A stretch of 64,000 nucleotides of DNA from Actinacidiphila fildesensis (GTDB taxonomy: Bacteria; Actinomycetota; Actinomycetes; Streptomycetales; Streptomycetaceae), in assembly GCF_042652185.1 (NCBI RefSeq), contig NZ_JBHSIX010000025.1, one strand, 5' to 3'. The position numbers were made by a program, and so were the translations under genes. The notes under the pieces were generated by a model. It was not told the DNA's origin, made no database searches, and saw only the letters and a program-made list of their open reading frames with translations. Within the stretch, counting starts at the first letter, position 1. Each line of letters starts with the position of its first letter. Shown one piece after another: positions 33,796 to 41,098 of the stretch.

Positions 33796-35024
33796 CCGTG
33801 TCCCCCCGTGTGGCCATCGACCCGTTCGGCGCCGACATCCCCGCCGAGAGCGCCCGGCTGCGTGCTCTCGGCCCAGTGGTGGCCGTCGAGCTGCCGGGCG
33901 GCATCCCCGCCTGGGCGCCCACCGGCTACGACACCCTCAAGGCGCTGATCCTGGACCCACGGGTCAGCAAGGACCCGCGCAAGCACTGGTCGCTGTTCCC
34001 GGAGATCGGCGAACACCCGGCCTGGGGCTGGATCATGGGCTGGGTCGGGGTGGTCAACATGCTGTCGACGTACGGCCCGGACCACACCCGGCTGCGCAAG
34101 CTCGTCGCCCCCAGCTTCACCGCCCGGCGCACCGAGGCGATGCGCGCCCGGGTGGAGCAGATCACCACCGAGCTCCTCGACCGGCTCGACGCCTCGGGCG
34201 CGTCGGGCGAGCCGGTCGACGTACGGGCCGGCTACGCGCACCCGCTGCCGATGCAGCTGATCTGCGAGCTGTTCGGTGTCCCGGACGAGCTGCGCGAGGA
34301 CACCGGCCGGCTGATCGCCGCCATCATGGACACCTCCGATCCCAGCCCGGAGCACGCCGCGTCCGTCCAGCACCAGATCGGCACCGTGCTGCCCGCGCTC
34401 ATCGGCCACAAGAGCGAGCACCCCGGCGACGACATGACCACGGAGCTCATCAAGGTCCGTGACGAGGAGGGCGACCGGCTCAGCGACGAGGAGCTGCTCT
34501 ACACCCTGCTCCTCGTCATCGGCGCCGGCTTCGAGACCACCGTCAACCTCATCGGCAACGCCGTGGTCGCGCTGCTGCAGCACCCCGAGCAGCTCGCGGC
34601 GGTCCGCGCCGGCGAGATCGGCTGGGACGGCGTCATCGACGAGGTGCTGCGCGTCGCGCCGTCCATCGCGTCGCTCCCGCTGCGGTTCGCCGTCTCCGAC
34701 ATCACCATCGAGGGCGTGACGATCCCGGCGGGCGACGCCATCGTCACCACGTTCGCCGCCGCGGGCCAGGACCCGGAGCACTACGGGCCGGGCGCCGCCG
34801 AGTTCGACGCCGCCCGGAAGTCGGACGACCACCTCGCCTTCGGCATCGGCGTCCACCGCTGCATCGGCGCCCCGCTGGCCCGGATGGAGGCCCTCACCGC
34901 GCTCCCCGCGCTCTTCGAGCGCTTCCCGGACCTCCAACTCGCGGTCAAGGCGGATGAGTTGCGGCAGGTCCCGTCGTTCATCGCCTACGGCTGGCAGGAG
35001 ATCCCGGTCCGGCTGCACGGATAG
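33792..35024 (+). CDS. Cytochrome P450, CYP154-like (CvnF position)
   Basis: 410 residues with fully canonical motifs: I-helix VIGAGFETTVNLI (residues 242-254), ExxR at 284-287 (EVLR) and heme loop AFGIGVHRCIGAPLA with Cys357. The segments around ETTVNLIGNAV and SLPLRFAVSDITIEG resemble CYP154 enzymes, which oxidise macrolide or steroid-like substrates. Its ATG overlaps the stop of the preceding P450 by 4 bp (ATGA), so the six genes from 29778 form one coupled operon. No ferredoxin is in this cluster; a ferredoxin gene at 60964 is a possible but unproven partner. Confidence 0.92.
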   Translation: MTVSPRVAIDPFGADIPAESARLRALGPVVAVELPGGIPAWAPTGYDTLKALILDPRVSKDPRKHWSLFPEIGEHPAWGWIMGWVGVVNMLSTYGPDHTRLRKLVAPSFTARRTEAMRARVEQITTELLDRLDASGASGEPVDVRAGYAHPLPMQLICELFGVPDELREDTGRLIAAIMDTSDPSPEHAASVQHQIGTVLPALIGHKSEHPGDDMTTELIKVRDEEGDRLSDEELLYTLLLVIGAGFETTVNLIGNAVVALLQHPEQLAAVRAGEIGWDGVIDEVLRVAPSIASLPLRFAVSDITIEGVTIPAGDAIVTTFAAAGQDPEHYGPGAAEFDAARKSDDHLAFGIGVHRCIGAPLARMEALTALPALFERFPDLQLAVKADELRQVPSFIAYGWQEIPVRLHG

Positions 35025-35195
35025 GGCCTGGGCCGCGGCGCTGCTCCCCCGGGAGTACGCGCCGCGGACCGGCTGCCGCGGACGAAGTAGCGCCGGCCCC
35101 TCCTCGCGCCGGACGCGGCGGAGAGCGGCCGGGGGCGAGAGTGTCCGTGGGGGCGGTCCGCCCCCGACGGGCCATCGACGACCGGGACAGCCGCC

Positions 35196-36281
35196 TTGGA
35201 ACACGCACGAACGAACGAAGAGTCCGCCGCGGACACCGTCCCGCAGGCGCCCGCCGCCGATGCGCCGGCGGAGGTGCCCGCGGAGGCGCCGTCCGGTCCC
35301 GCCCCGGCCCCGCGGCGCTCCCGGCTGCGGTGGTGGGCCCGGCGTACCGCGCTGGTCTGTGCGGCGCTGCTGGTCACGGTGACCGCCGCGTCGTTCGTGT
35401 ACAACGTGTTCACCTCCGACCGGGCCGCGCCGCCACCGGGGCTGACGTACGTCGAGGCGGCCGGTGTCCACACCCGCTACCAGGCGTGGGGCGGGACGGG
35501 CTCGCCCGTCGTCCTCGTGCACGGGGCCTTCGAGTCGGCCGACACCTGGTCGCGGCTGGCCCCACTGCTCGCCCGGAACCACCGGGTGTACGCCCTGGAC
35601 CTGACCGGCTCGGGGTACAGCGAGCGGAGCGGCCCGTACACCGTCGACCACTTCACCCGGCAGTTGCTGGGTTTCCTCGACGCCATGCGGCTGGGCGGTC
35701 CCGGTGAGCGCCCGATCCTGGTCGGCCACTCCAGCGGCGCGGCGATGGTCGCCGAGGCCGCGCTGCGCGCGCCCGGGCGGATCGGCGGGGTGATGCTCCT
35801 CGACGGCGACGCCCTCGACACGGGCGCCGGCCCGCCGCCCGCGCTGCGTTACGTGCTGATCGATCCGTACCGCACCACCCTGCTGCGGCTCGGGCTCGGC
35901 TCCGACCGGCTGATCCGCAAGGTGTACGACTCCCAGTGCGGGCCCGGCTGCCCGCGGCTGGACGGCGCGGGTCTCGACCAGTGGCGGCGGCCGCTGCGGG
36001 TGGCGGGCGCCGAGGGCGCCCTGTGGAGCATGCTGGGCGAGGGCGTACCCGGCATGTCCGCCGACCGGCTGGCGGGGCTGCGCCAGGTGGATGTGCCCAA
36101 GGCTGCCGTGTTCGGCGCGCAGGACGACGTGTTCAGCCGGCGGACGCCGGCCGAGACCGCCGCACGCATCGGAGCCCCCGCCCCGACACTGATCCCCGGC
36201 GCCCGCCATCTGACGATGATCTCCAGCCCGGACGCGGTCGCCGCCGCGGTGGAAGCGCTCGCCGGCCGTACCGCCGGGTGA
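35196..36281 (+). CDS. Membrane-anchored alpha/beta hydrolase
   Basis: 361 residues. The first 45 are Ala/Pro/Glu-rich, followed by a signal anchor (TALVCAALLVTVTAASFVYNVF). The hydrolase fold has VVLVHGAFESADTW (oxyanion), the nucleophile elbow VGHSSGAAM, an acidic residue in FGAQDDVFS and the catalytic His in PGARHLTM. A lid region carries two cysteines, DSQCGPGCPRL, that may pair outside the membrane. The start appears to be TTG at 35196 with GGGACAG upstream, rare but the only candidate that keeps the N-terminal region. The 171-bp gap from the P450 gene holds nothing clear. Confidence 0.85.
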   Translation: MEHARTNEESAADTVPQAPAADAPAEVPAEAPSGPAPAPRRSRLRWWARRTALVCAALLVTVTAASFVYNVFTSDRAAPPPGLTYVEAAGVHTRYQAWGGTGSPVVLVHGAFESADTWSRLAPLLARNHRVYALDLTGSGYSERSGPYTVDHFTRQLLGFLDAMRLGGPGERPILVGHSSGAAMVAEAALRAPGRIGGVMLLDGDALDTGAGPPPALRYVLIDPYRTTLLRLGLGSDRLIRKVYDSQCGPGCPRLDGAGLDQWRRPLRVAGAEGALWSMLGEGVPGMSADRLAGLRQVDVPKAAVFGAQDDVFSRRTPAETAARIGAPAPTLIPGARHLTMISSPDAVAAAVEALAGRTAG

Positions 36282-36381
36282 TCCGGCAACCGGCGCGGGC
36301 CCTCCGGGGCGGGCCGCCGCTCCGGCCGGTACCGGCCGGGGCCGTACGCTGCTGGCACAGGCCGACCGAGGGAGACCGCGC

Positions 36382-37098
36382 ATGGAACTGGCACCGCGAG
36401 TGCGGTACGCCGTCACCGACCGGCACGGCGGGGTGAGCAGGGCCCCGTACGACAGCAGGAACCTCGGCGGGGCCACCGGCGACGACCCGGCCGCCGTCCG
36501 CCGCAACCGGCAGCTGACCGCGTTCGAGCTGGGTCTCGACACCTCACGGGTCGTCCACATGCGCCAGGTGCACAGTGCGACGGTGGCCGATGTGACCGCG
36601 CCCTTCGGCCCGGACGCGCCGCCGCTCGACGCCGTCGTGACCTCCGAGGTCGGCCTCGCGCTGGCCGCGCTGGCGGCCGACTGCGCCTCGGTGCTGCTGG
36701 CCGACCCGGTGGCCCGGGTCGTCGGCGCCGCGCACTCAGGACGGGTGGGAACGGTGGCCGGCGTCGTGCCCGCCACCGTCGACGCCATGGTCGCCAAGGG
36801 CGCCGACCCGGCCCGGATGGTCGCCTTCATCGGGCCGACCGCCTGCGGCGCGTGCTACGAGGTGCCCGACGCCATGCGCGAGGAGATCTGCGCCACGCTC
36901 CCCGAGGCGTGGGCGACCACCACCCAGGGCACCGCCGGACTGGACGTACGGGCGGGCATCGCCGGGCAGTTGACCCGCGCCGGCGTGGCCGAGGTCCGGC
37001 ACGACCCGCGCTGCACCATCGAGTCGAAGGAACTGTTCTCGTACCGGCGGGAGCAGACCACCGGGCGGTTCGCCGCCTACGTCTGGCTGACGCGGTAG
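36382..37098 (+). CDS. PgeF/YfiH-like multicopper-type purine nucleoside phosphorylase homologue
   Basis: 238 residues. Family motifs: the opening YAVTDRHGGVSRAPYDSRN, QVHSATV (zinc His), DAVVTSEVGLALAALAADCASVLLADP (with Cys of ADC) and GAAHSGRVG, where the family norm is AHAGWRG. Also GPTACGACYEVPDAM. Described activities are adenosine phosphorolysis/deamination and removal of misincorporated L-Ser in peptidoglycan precursors. The usual copy sits beside ftsZ; this one stands alone, so it may be a paralogue. ATG 36382 follows GAGGGAGA. Confidence 0.85.
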   Translation: MELAPRVRYAVTDRHGGVSRAPYDSRNLGGATGDDPAAVRRNRQLTAFELGLDTSRVVHMRQVHSATVADVTAPFGPDAPPLDAVVTSEVGLALAALAADCASVLLADPVARVVGAAHSGRVGTVAGVVPATVDAMVAKGADPARMVAFIGPTACGACYEVPDAMREEICATLPEAWATTTQGTAGLDVRAGIAGQLTRAGVAEVRHDPRCTIESKELFSYRREQTTGRFAAYVWLTR

Positions 37099-37227
37099 TC
37101 GTCGGCGATGGCGGTGACCGTGTCGGTACTCATGTGGATCATCAAAGGGAACCGGCGCTCCGGTGGCGGGAGTTCACCGGCCTAGTGATCATTCCGATAT
37201 GCGCCGCCCAGGATATGGACCAATCAG

Positions 37228-37241
37228 TTAGGCTTACCTAA
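37228..37241. promoter_or_regulatory. Iron box (DmdR/IdeR-type)
   Basis: TTAGG-CTTA-CCTAA, perfect 5-bp arms, 46 bp upstream of the siderophore-interacting protein gene. It matches most of the 19-bp actinobacterial iron-box core (AGGCTAACCTAA-like). Binding of the iron-loaded repressor here would switch the gene off when iron is plentiful. Confidence 0.8.
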
Positions 37242-37286
37242 GTTGTGTCCGAGTTACCCAGGTGAACGAGAGGGTGGGAAGAGTCC

Positions 37287-38138
37287 ATGGCGGACCGTCC
37301 GGCGCGCAGGACCCCGAAGCTCAACCGGGCGCGCGTACTGCGCACCGAACGCATCACCCCGCACATGATCCGTGTGGTGCTCGGTGGCGAGCAGCTCGCG
37401 GACTTCGGTGCGGGCGAGCACACCGATCACTACATCAAGCTGCAGTTCCCGGTGGACGGGGTCGCGTACCCCGAGCCCATGGACCTGGAAACGGTCCGCC
37501 GGGACTTCCCCCGCGACCAGTGGCCGCGCACCCGCACCTACACCGTGCGCGCCTGGGACCCGCAGGCGGTGGAACTGACCGTCGACTTCGTGCACCACGG
37601 CGACGAGGGCATCGCCGGCCCGTGGGCGGCCCGGGTGCAGCCCGGCGAGGAAGTGCTGTTCGGCGGCCCCGGCGGCGCGTACTCACCCGGCGAGGACGCC
37701 GACTGGCATCTGCTCGCGGGTGACGAGAGCGCCCTGCCGGCCATCGCGGCGTCCCTGGAGCGGCTGCCCGAGGGAGCGCTCGCGAAGGCGTTCATCGAGG
37801 TGGCGGGCCCCGAGGAGGAGCAGGAGATCATCCCGTCGGGGAAGGCGGACATCGTCTGGCTGCACCGCGGCGACCGGCCGATCGGCGCCGCGCTCGTGGA
37901 GGCGGTGCAGGCCCTGGAGTTCCCGCAGGGCACCGCACAGGCCTTTGTGCACGGCGAGGCGACGTTCGTGAAGGAACTGCGGCGCCACCTGCGGATCGAC
38001 CGCGGCCTGGAGCGCGGGCAGCTCTCCATCTCCGGCTACTGGCGGCGCGGCGCCGACGAGGACGGCTGGCAGGCCTCGAAGCGCGAGTGGAACCAGCAGG
38101 TCGAGCAGGAGCAGGAAGCCGTTCCGGCCACTTCCTGA
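37287..38138 (+). CDS. Siderophore-interacting protein (ferric-siderophore reductase, SIP family)
   Basis: 283 residues. FAD-binding domain with RTYTVRAWDPQAVELTVDFV (the RxYTxR flavin motif) and HGDEGIAGPWAARVQPGEEV. The C-terminal half is an NAD(P)H-like domain: WHLLAGDESALPAIAASLERLP and FVHGEATFVKELRRHLR, ending in SGYWRRGADEDGWQASK. SIPs release iron from ferric siderophores in the cytosol by reduction. The ATG at 37287 has GGGAAGAG upstream. An iron box at 37228 fits this role. A long terminator follows at 38190. Confidence 0.93.
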   Translation: MADRPARRTPKLNRARVLRTERITPHMIRVVLGGEQLADFGAGEHTDHYIKLQFPVDGVAYPEPMDLETVRRDFPRDQWPRTRTYTVRAWDPQAVELTVDFVHHGDEGIAGPWAARVQPGEEVLFGGPGGAYSPGEDADWHLLAGDESALPAIAASLERLPEGALAKAFIEVAGPEEEQEIIPSGKADIVWLHRGDRPIGAALVEAVQALEFPQGTAQAFVHGEATFVKELRRHLRIDRGLERGQLSISGYWRRGADEDGWQASKREWNQQVEQEQEAVPATS

Positions 38139-38189
38139 CAGCGGCGTTGCTGACGGCGGGCGCACCACACGGCGGCGCGCTGAGCGCAC

Positions 38190-38228
38190 ACGGCGGCCGG
38201 GCCCGGATGTTCCGGGCCCGGCCGCCGT
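38190..38228. terminator. Strong bidirectional terminator
   Basis: Perfect 18-bp stem: ACGGCGGCCGGGCCCGGA (38190-38207) against its complement (38211-38228), three-base loop TGT, then TT. It lies between the convergent siderophore-interacting gene and the exporter permease gene. Confidence 0.85.
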
Positions 38229-38241
38229 TTCCGTACCGTCC

Positions 38242-39021
38242 TCAGACCGACTTCTGGTACGCGCGGAAGGTGCGGGTGGACAGCCACACCGCGGCCACCG
38301 CCAGCGCCAGCAGCGCGCCGCCGCGGCTGAGCACCGAGCCCCAGTCGGGGTCGGCGGCCATCGCCGAACGGCCCGCCACCAGCGCCCAGTTGACCGGGTT
38401 GAAGTCGGCGATGTGCCGCATCCACGACGGCATCAGCGTCACGGCCATGAAGGCCGAGGACAGGAACGTCAGCGGCAGCAGCAGGAAGGTGTTGATGCCG
38501 ATGATGCTCTCGCGCTGCCGCACCAGCATGCCGAGCGCGTTGGAGAACGCGCCGAACACCGTGCCGAGCAGGATCGACGCGATGACCAGGATCACCAGTC
38601 CGGTGACGCCGCCCGGGTAGTCGGCGCCGCCCAGCTTGCCCAGCAGCACGATCACCACGGACTGCAGCGCGGTGCTGATGCCCTGCTGCACCACGTTGGC
38701 GTTCATCAGCGCCGCCCGGCTGACCGGGGTGACGAGGAAGCGGTCCAGCGTGCCGCGTTCGATCTCCTCAAGGGTGCCCATGCCCGCCCACATGCTGGAG
38801 GACAGGGCGCTCATCACCACCACGCCCGGCACCAGGTAGTCCAGGTAGGACGTGGTGCCGAAGCCGCCCAGCTCGACGACCTTGCGGAACAGCGAGCCGA
38901 AGAGGAACAGCCAGATCACCGGCTGCACCAGGGTGATCACCAGGAACGCCGGCTGCCGCAGGATCGCGGTCAGTTGACGCTGCGTCATGTACCAGGTGTG
39001 GTTCAGGGTCGCCGTACTCAT
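38242..39021 (-). CDS. ABC-2 permease, DrrB-type exporter
   Basis: 259 residues with six membrane helices: FLVITLVQPVIWLFLFGSLF at the first, the DrrB-type YLVPGVVVMSALSSSMWAGM, and TFLSSAFMAVTLMPSW. The intracellular motif ERGTLDRFLVTPVSR is diagnostic of the ABC-2 drug-resistance group. It overlaps the ATPase gene by 4 bp and forms a two-component exporter with it. The substrate is unknown; a PadR regulator is encoded next to it. Confidence 0.9.
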   Translation of the reverse strand: MSTATLNHTWYMTQRQLTAILRQPAFLVITLVQPVIWLFLFGSLFRKVVELGGFGTTSYLDYLVPGVVVMSALSSSMWAGMGTLEEIERGTLDRFLVTPVSRAALMNANVVQQGISTALQSVVIVLLGKLGGADYPGGVTGLVILVIASILLGTVFGAFSNALGMLVRQRESIIGINTFLLLPLTFLSSAFMAVTLMPSWMRHIADFNPVNWALVAGRSAMAADPDWGSVLSRGGALLALAVAAVWLSTRTFRAYQKSV

Positions 39022-40037
39022 CGGGCACCTCCAGCGGTGGCCGGGACGGGAGCGCCGTCACCGGTGTCGGCGTCCGCGAAGCGGCGGCCGGCGTACCGCA
39101 GATAGACATCGTCGAGAGAGGGCCGGGCCACGGTCACCGAGGCGACGGCCGCGCCCTCGCGTTCGAGGACGGCGAGCACATGCGGCACCGCGGAGGGACC
39201 GTCGTCGGCGCGGGCCCGCAGATGACGGCCGTCGACGACCGCCTCCCGGACGCCCGCGAACTCCGACAGCGCCGTCTCCAGCAGCCGGGCGTCGAGCGGA
39301 CCGGTGTCCTCCCGCAGCACGACCTGGACGGCGTCGCCGTGCAGTTCGCCCTTCAACTCGTCGGGGGTGCCCTCGGCGACGACCCGGCCGCGGTCGACGA
39401 TCGCGACGCGCTCGGCGAGCCGGTCGGCCTCTTCGAGGTAGTGGGTGGTCAGCAGGATCGTCAGGCCCTCGTCACCGGCCAGCCGGGAGATCTCCTCCCA
39501 CATGGCGGTGCGCGCCTCGGGGTCGAGACCGGTGGTGGGCTCGTCGAGGAACAGCACCTCGGGCCGGTGGACCAGCCCGATGGCCACGTCCAGCCGGCGC
39601 TGCATACCGCCGGAGTACGTCTTGACCAGCCGCTTGCCGGCATCGGTGAGATCGAAACGGTCCAGCAGCTCATCGGCCCGCCGGGTCAGCGCGGCGCCCC
39701 TGAGCCCGTAGAGCCGCCCCTGCAGAAGCAGGTTCTCCCGGCCGGTGGCGACCGGGTCGGCGCCGGACTTCTGCGCGACCACGCCGATGGCCCGGCGGAC
39801 CCGGTCCGGATGGCGCAGCGCGTCATGGCCCGCGACGATCGCGGTCCCGGAATCCGGACGGGCGAGCGTGGTGAGGATCTTGACGGTGGTCGACTTGCCG
39901 GCGCCGTTGGGGCCCAGCAGTCCGAAGACCGTGCCCGCTCCGACGGTGATGTCCATGCCGTCCAAGGCCTTGATGCCGCCGGGATACGTCTTGATCAGAT
40001 TGAGCGCCGCCACAGCGGGCGCGCGGGTGGTCGTCAT
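39018..40037 (-). CDS. ABC transporter ATP-binding protein, DrrA-type
   Basis: 339 residues. Walker A GLLGPNGAGKSTTVKILTTL, Q-loop VVAQKSGAD, signature TYSGGMQRRLDVAIGL, Walker B VLFLDEPTTGLDP and switch LLTTHYLEEADRL. The C-terminal 100 residues match the DrrA extension (SVTVARPSLDDVYLRYAGRRF). ATG 40037 has GGAGG seven bases upstream; an upstream in-frame ATG is rejected. The exporter may remove a drug or native metabolite. Confidence 0.92.
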   Translation of the reverse strand: MTTTRAPAVAALNLIKTYPGGIKALDGMDITVGAGTVFGLLGPNGAGKSTTVKILTTLARPDSGTAIVAGHDALRHPDRVRRAIGVVAQKSGADPVATGRENLLLQGRLYGLRGAALTRRADELLDRFDLTDAGKRLVKTYSGGMQRRLDVAIGLVHRPEVLFLDEPTTGLDPEARTAMWEEISRLAGDEGLTILLTTHYLEEADRLAERVAIVDRGRVVAEGTPDELKGELHGDAVQVVLREDTGPLDARLLETALSEFAGVREAVVDGRHLRARADDGPSAVPHVLAVLEREGAAVASVTVARPSLDDVYLRYAGRRFADADTGDGAPVPATAGGAR

Positions 40038-40049
40038 GAGGTGCCTCCG

Positions 40050-40080
40050 CATATCGGTGTTCGGTGTCTGCCGAACCGAT
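40050..40080. promoter_or_regulatory. Inverted repeat upstream of the exporter operon, shared motif with the padR promoter
   Basis: GTTCGG (40059-40064) pairs with CCGAAC (40071-40076), flanked by ATCG and CGAT with a GT bulge. It begins GCATATCG, the same octamer found at 40953 upstream of padR. The region lies 13 bp before the ATPase start, as expected for a PadR operator. Confidence 0.4.
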
Positions 40081-40234
40081 CGCGGGAAGGAGCCGGGCTA
40101 TCCTGGGTGTGCCGCACCTGGATCGCCTGGCACCTGCTTCGCGCGGTTGTCCGGCCGATGGGTTACGCCTCCGGTGTCCGCTGTTCCCGCAGCGGGCGCC
40201 GGAGTTGTTGTTTCCGGGGGTGGTACTCCCGAGG

Positions 40235-40921
40235 TCAGAGCTCCTTCATGTGCTCCCTGAACTGTTCGCCGATCCCGGAGTCCGCGACCCGCTTCTCGAT
40301 CTCCGCCCATTCGCCGGGGATCTCGCCGCTCTGCTGCCAGGACCGCCACTCGGCGACGCCGGAGACCGTTCCCGCGGCCAGCTCGGCGAGGAAGCCACGG
40401 GTCCAGGCGATCTCCGCCTCGACCATGTGGACCTGGTACTCGGTCTCGATGAGGAACATCCGGGGCAGGTCCCCGTCCAGCTTGCCGAGCACCCCGCGGA
40501 TCGCCGCCACCTGGATCTCCAGCTTGGCGACCCGCTCCCCGAGCAGCCCGACCGCCTCGTCCGGCGGCAGCATCAGAATCAGCGAGAGCGCCGCCTCATA
40601 GGCCGGATACTCCCGCACCGGCACGGCCACCAGATCGGCGAGCCAGTCGTGCATCTCCACCCGCCCGGACGTGGTCAGGCCGTACAGGGTCCGCTCGGGA
40701 CGGTTACCCTGCCGCTGCGTACCGGCGATCTCGACGAATCCGTGCTTCTCGAGGTTCTGGACGACGGTGTAGAGCGAGCCGTAATTGATCTTGATGCTCT
40801 GCTCCTTCCCCCGCTGCCGAAGCACCTGCGCAATCTCGTACGGATGCATCGGCCGCTCCCCCAGCGTGGCCATCACCGCCAGCGCCAACGGATTGGACAG
40901 CTTCCGCCGCTTCGCCATCAT
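40235..40921 (-). CDS. PadR-family transcriptional regulator
   Basis: 228 residues. The winged helix occupies the first 90: LSNPLALAVMATLGERPMHP, YEIAQVLRQRGKEQSIKINYG, SLYTVVQNLEKHGFVE and RTLYGLTTSGR. The C-terminal part is the helical dimerisation domain of PadR subfamily-2 (VSGVAEWRSWQQSGEIPGEW near the end). It starts at the double ATG 40921/40918 with GAGGTGAGG just upstream. It is encoded 197 bp upstream of the exporter on the same strand and is the likely regulator of that exporter and of itself, since palindromes flank its promoter. Confidence 0.9.
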   Translation of the reverse strand: MMAKRRKLSNPLALAVMATLGERPMHPYEIAQVLRQRGKEQSIKINYGSLYTVVQNLEKHGFVEIAGTQRQGNRPERTLYGLTTSGRVEMHDWLADLVAVPVREYPAYEAALSLILMLPPDEAVGLLGERVAKLEIQVAAIRGVLGKLDGDLPRMFLIETEYQVHMVEAEIAWTRGFLAELAAGTVSGVAEWRSWQQSGEIPGEWAEIEKRVADSGIGEQFREHMKEL

Positions 40922-40935
40922 CCTCACCTCGCTTC

Positions 40936-40995
40936 CGGATATCCGTGGCCGAGCATATCGCGTGTACGCGAGTGCGACAAGCGCGATACATCGCG
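40936..40995. promoter_or_regulatory. Cluster of three palindromes upstream of padR
   Basis: CGGATATCCG (40936-40945), TCGCG-TGTA-CGCGA (40958-40971) and CGCGAT-AC-ATCGCG (40982-40995), all with perfect arms. They fill the 75 bp before the padR start. The middle repeat adjoins the octamer GCATATCG that recurs before the exporter. Candidate autoregulatory sites. Confidence 0.5.
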
Positions 40996-41043
40996 AGTTT
41001 GGCGCAGGGCTCGCAGAGCCTCGGGGCTCTGTCACGACACACC

Positions 41044-41080
41044 AAAAACCCCGCCCACCGGTGGATCCGGCGGACGGGGT
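41044..41080 (-). terminator. Intrinsic terminator after the helicase gene
   Basis: On the minus strand ACCCCGTCCGCCGG pairs with CCGGTGGGCGGGGT over 14 bp with two G-U pairs, loop ATCCA, then five U. A classical intrinsic terminator, 18 bp past the helicase stop. Confidence 0.8.
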
Positions 41081-41098
41081 GTCGGGTACGGCGTGGGC

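Noticed and set aside
33504..36830. A 1.1-kb-codon open frame on the minus strand over the P450 and hydrolase genes
   Set aside because: It is antisense to three strongly supported genes, has no recognisable domain, and is a by-product of high GC content that removes stop codons.
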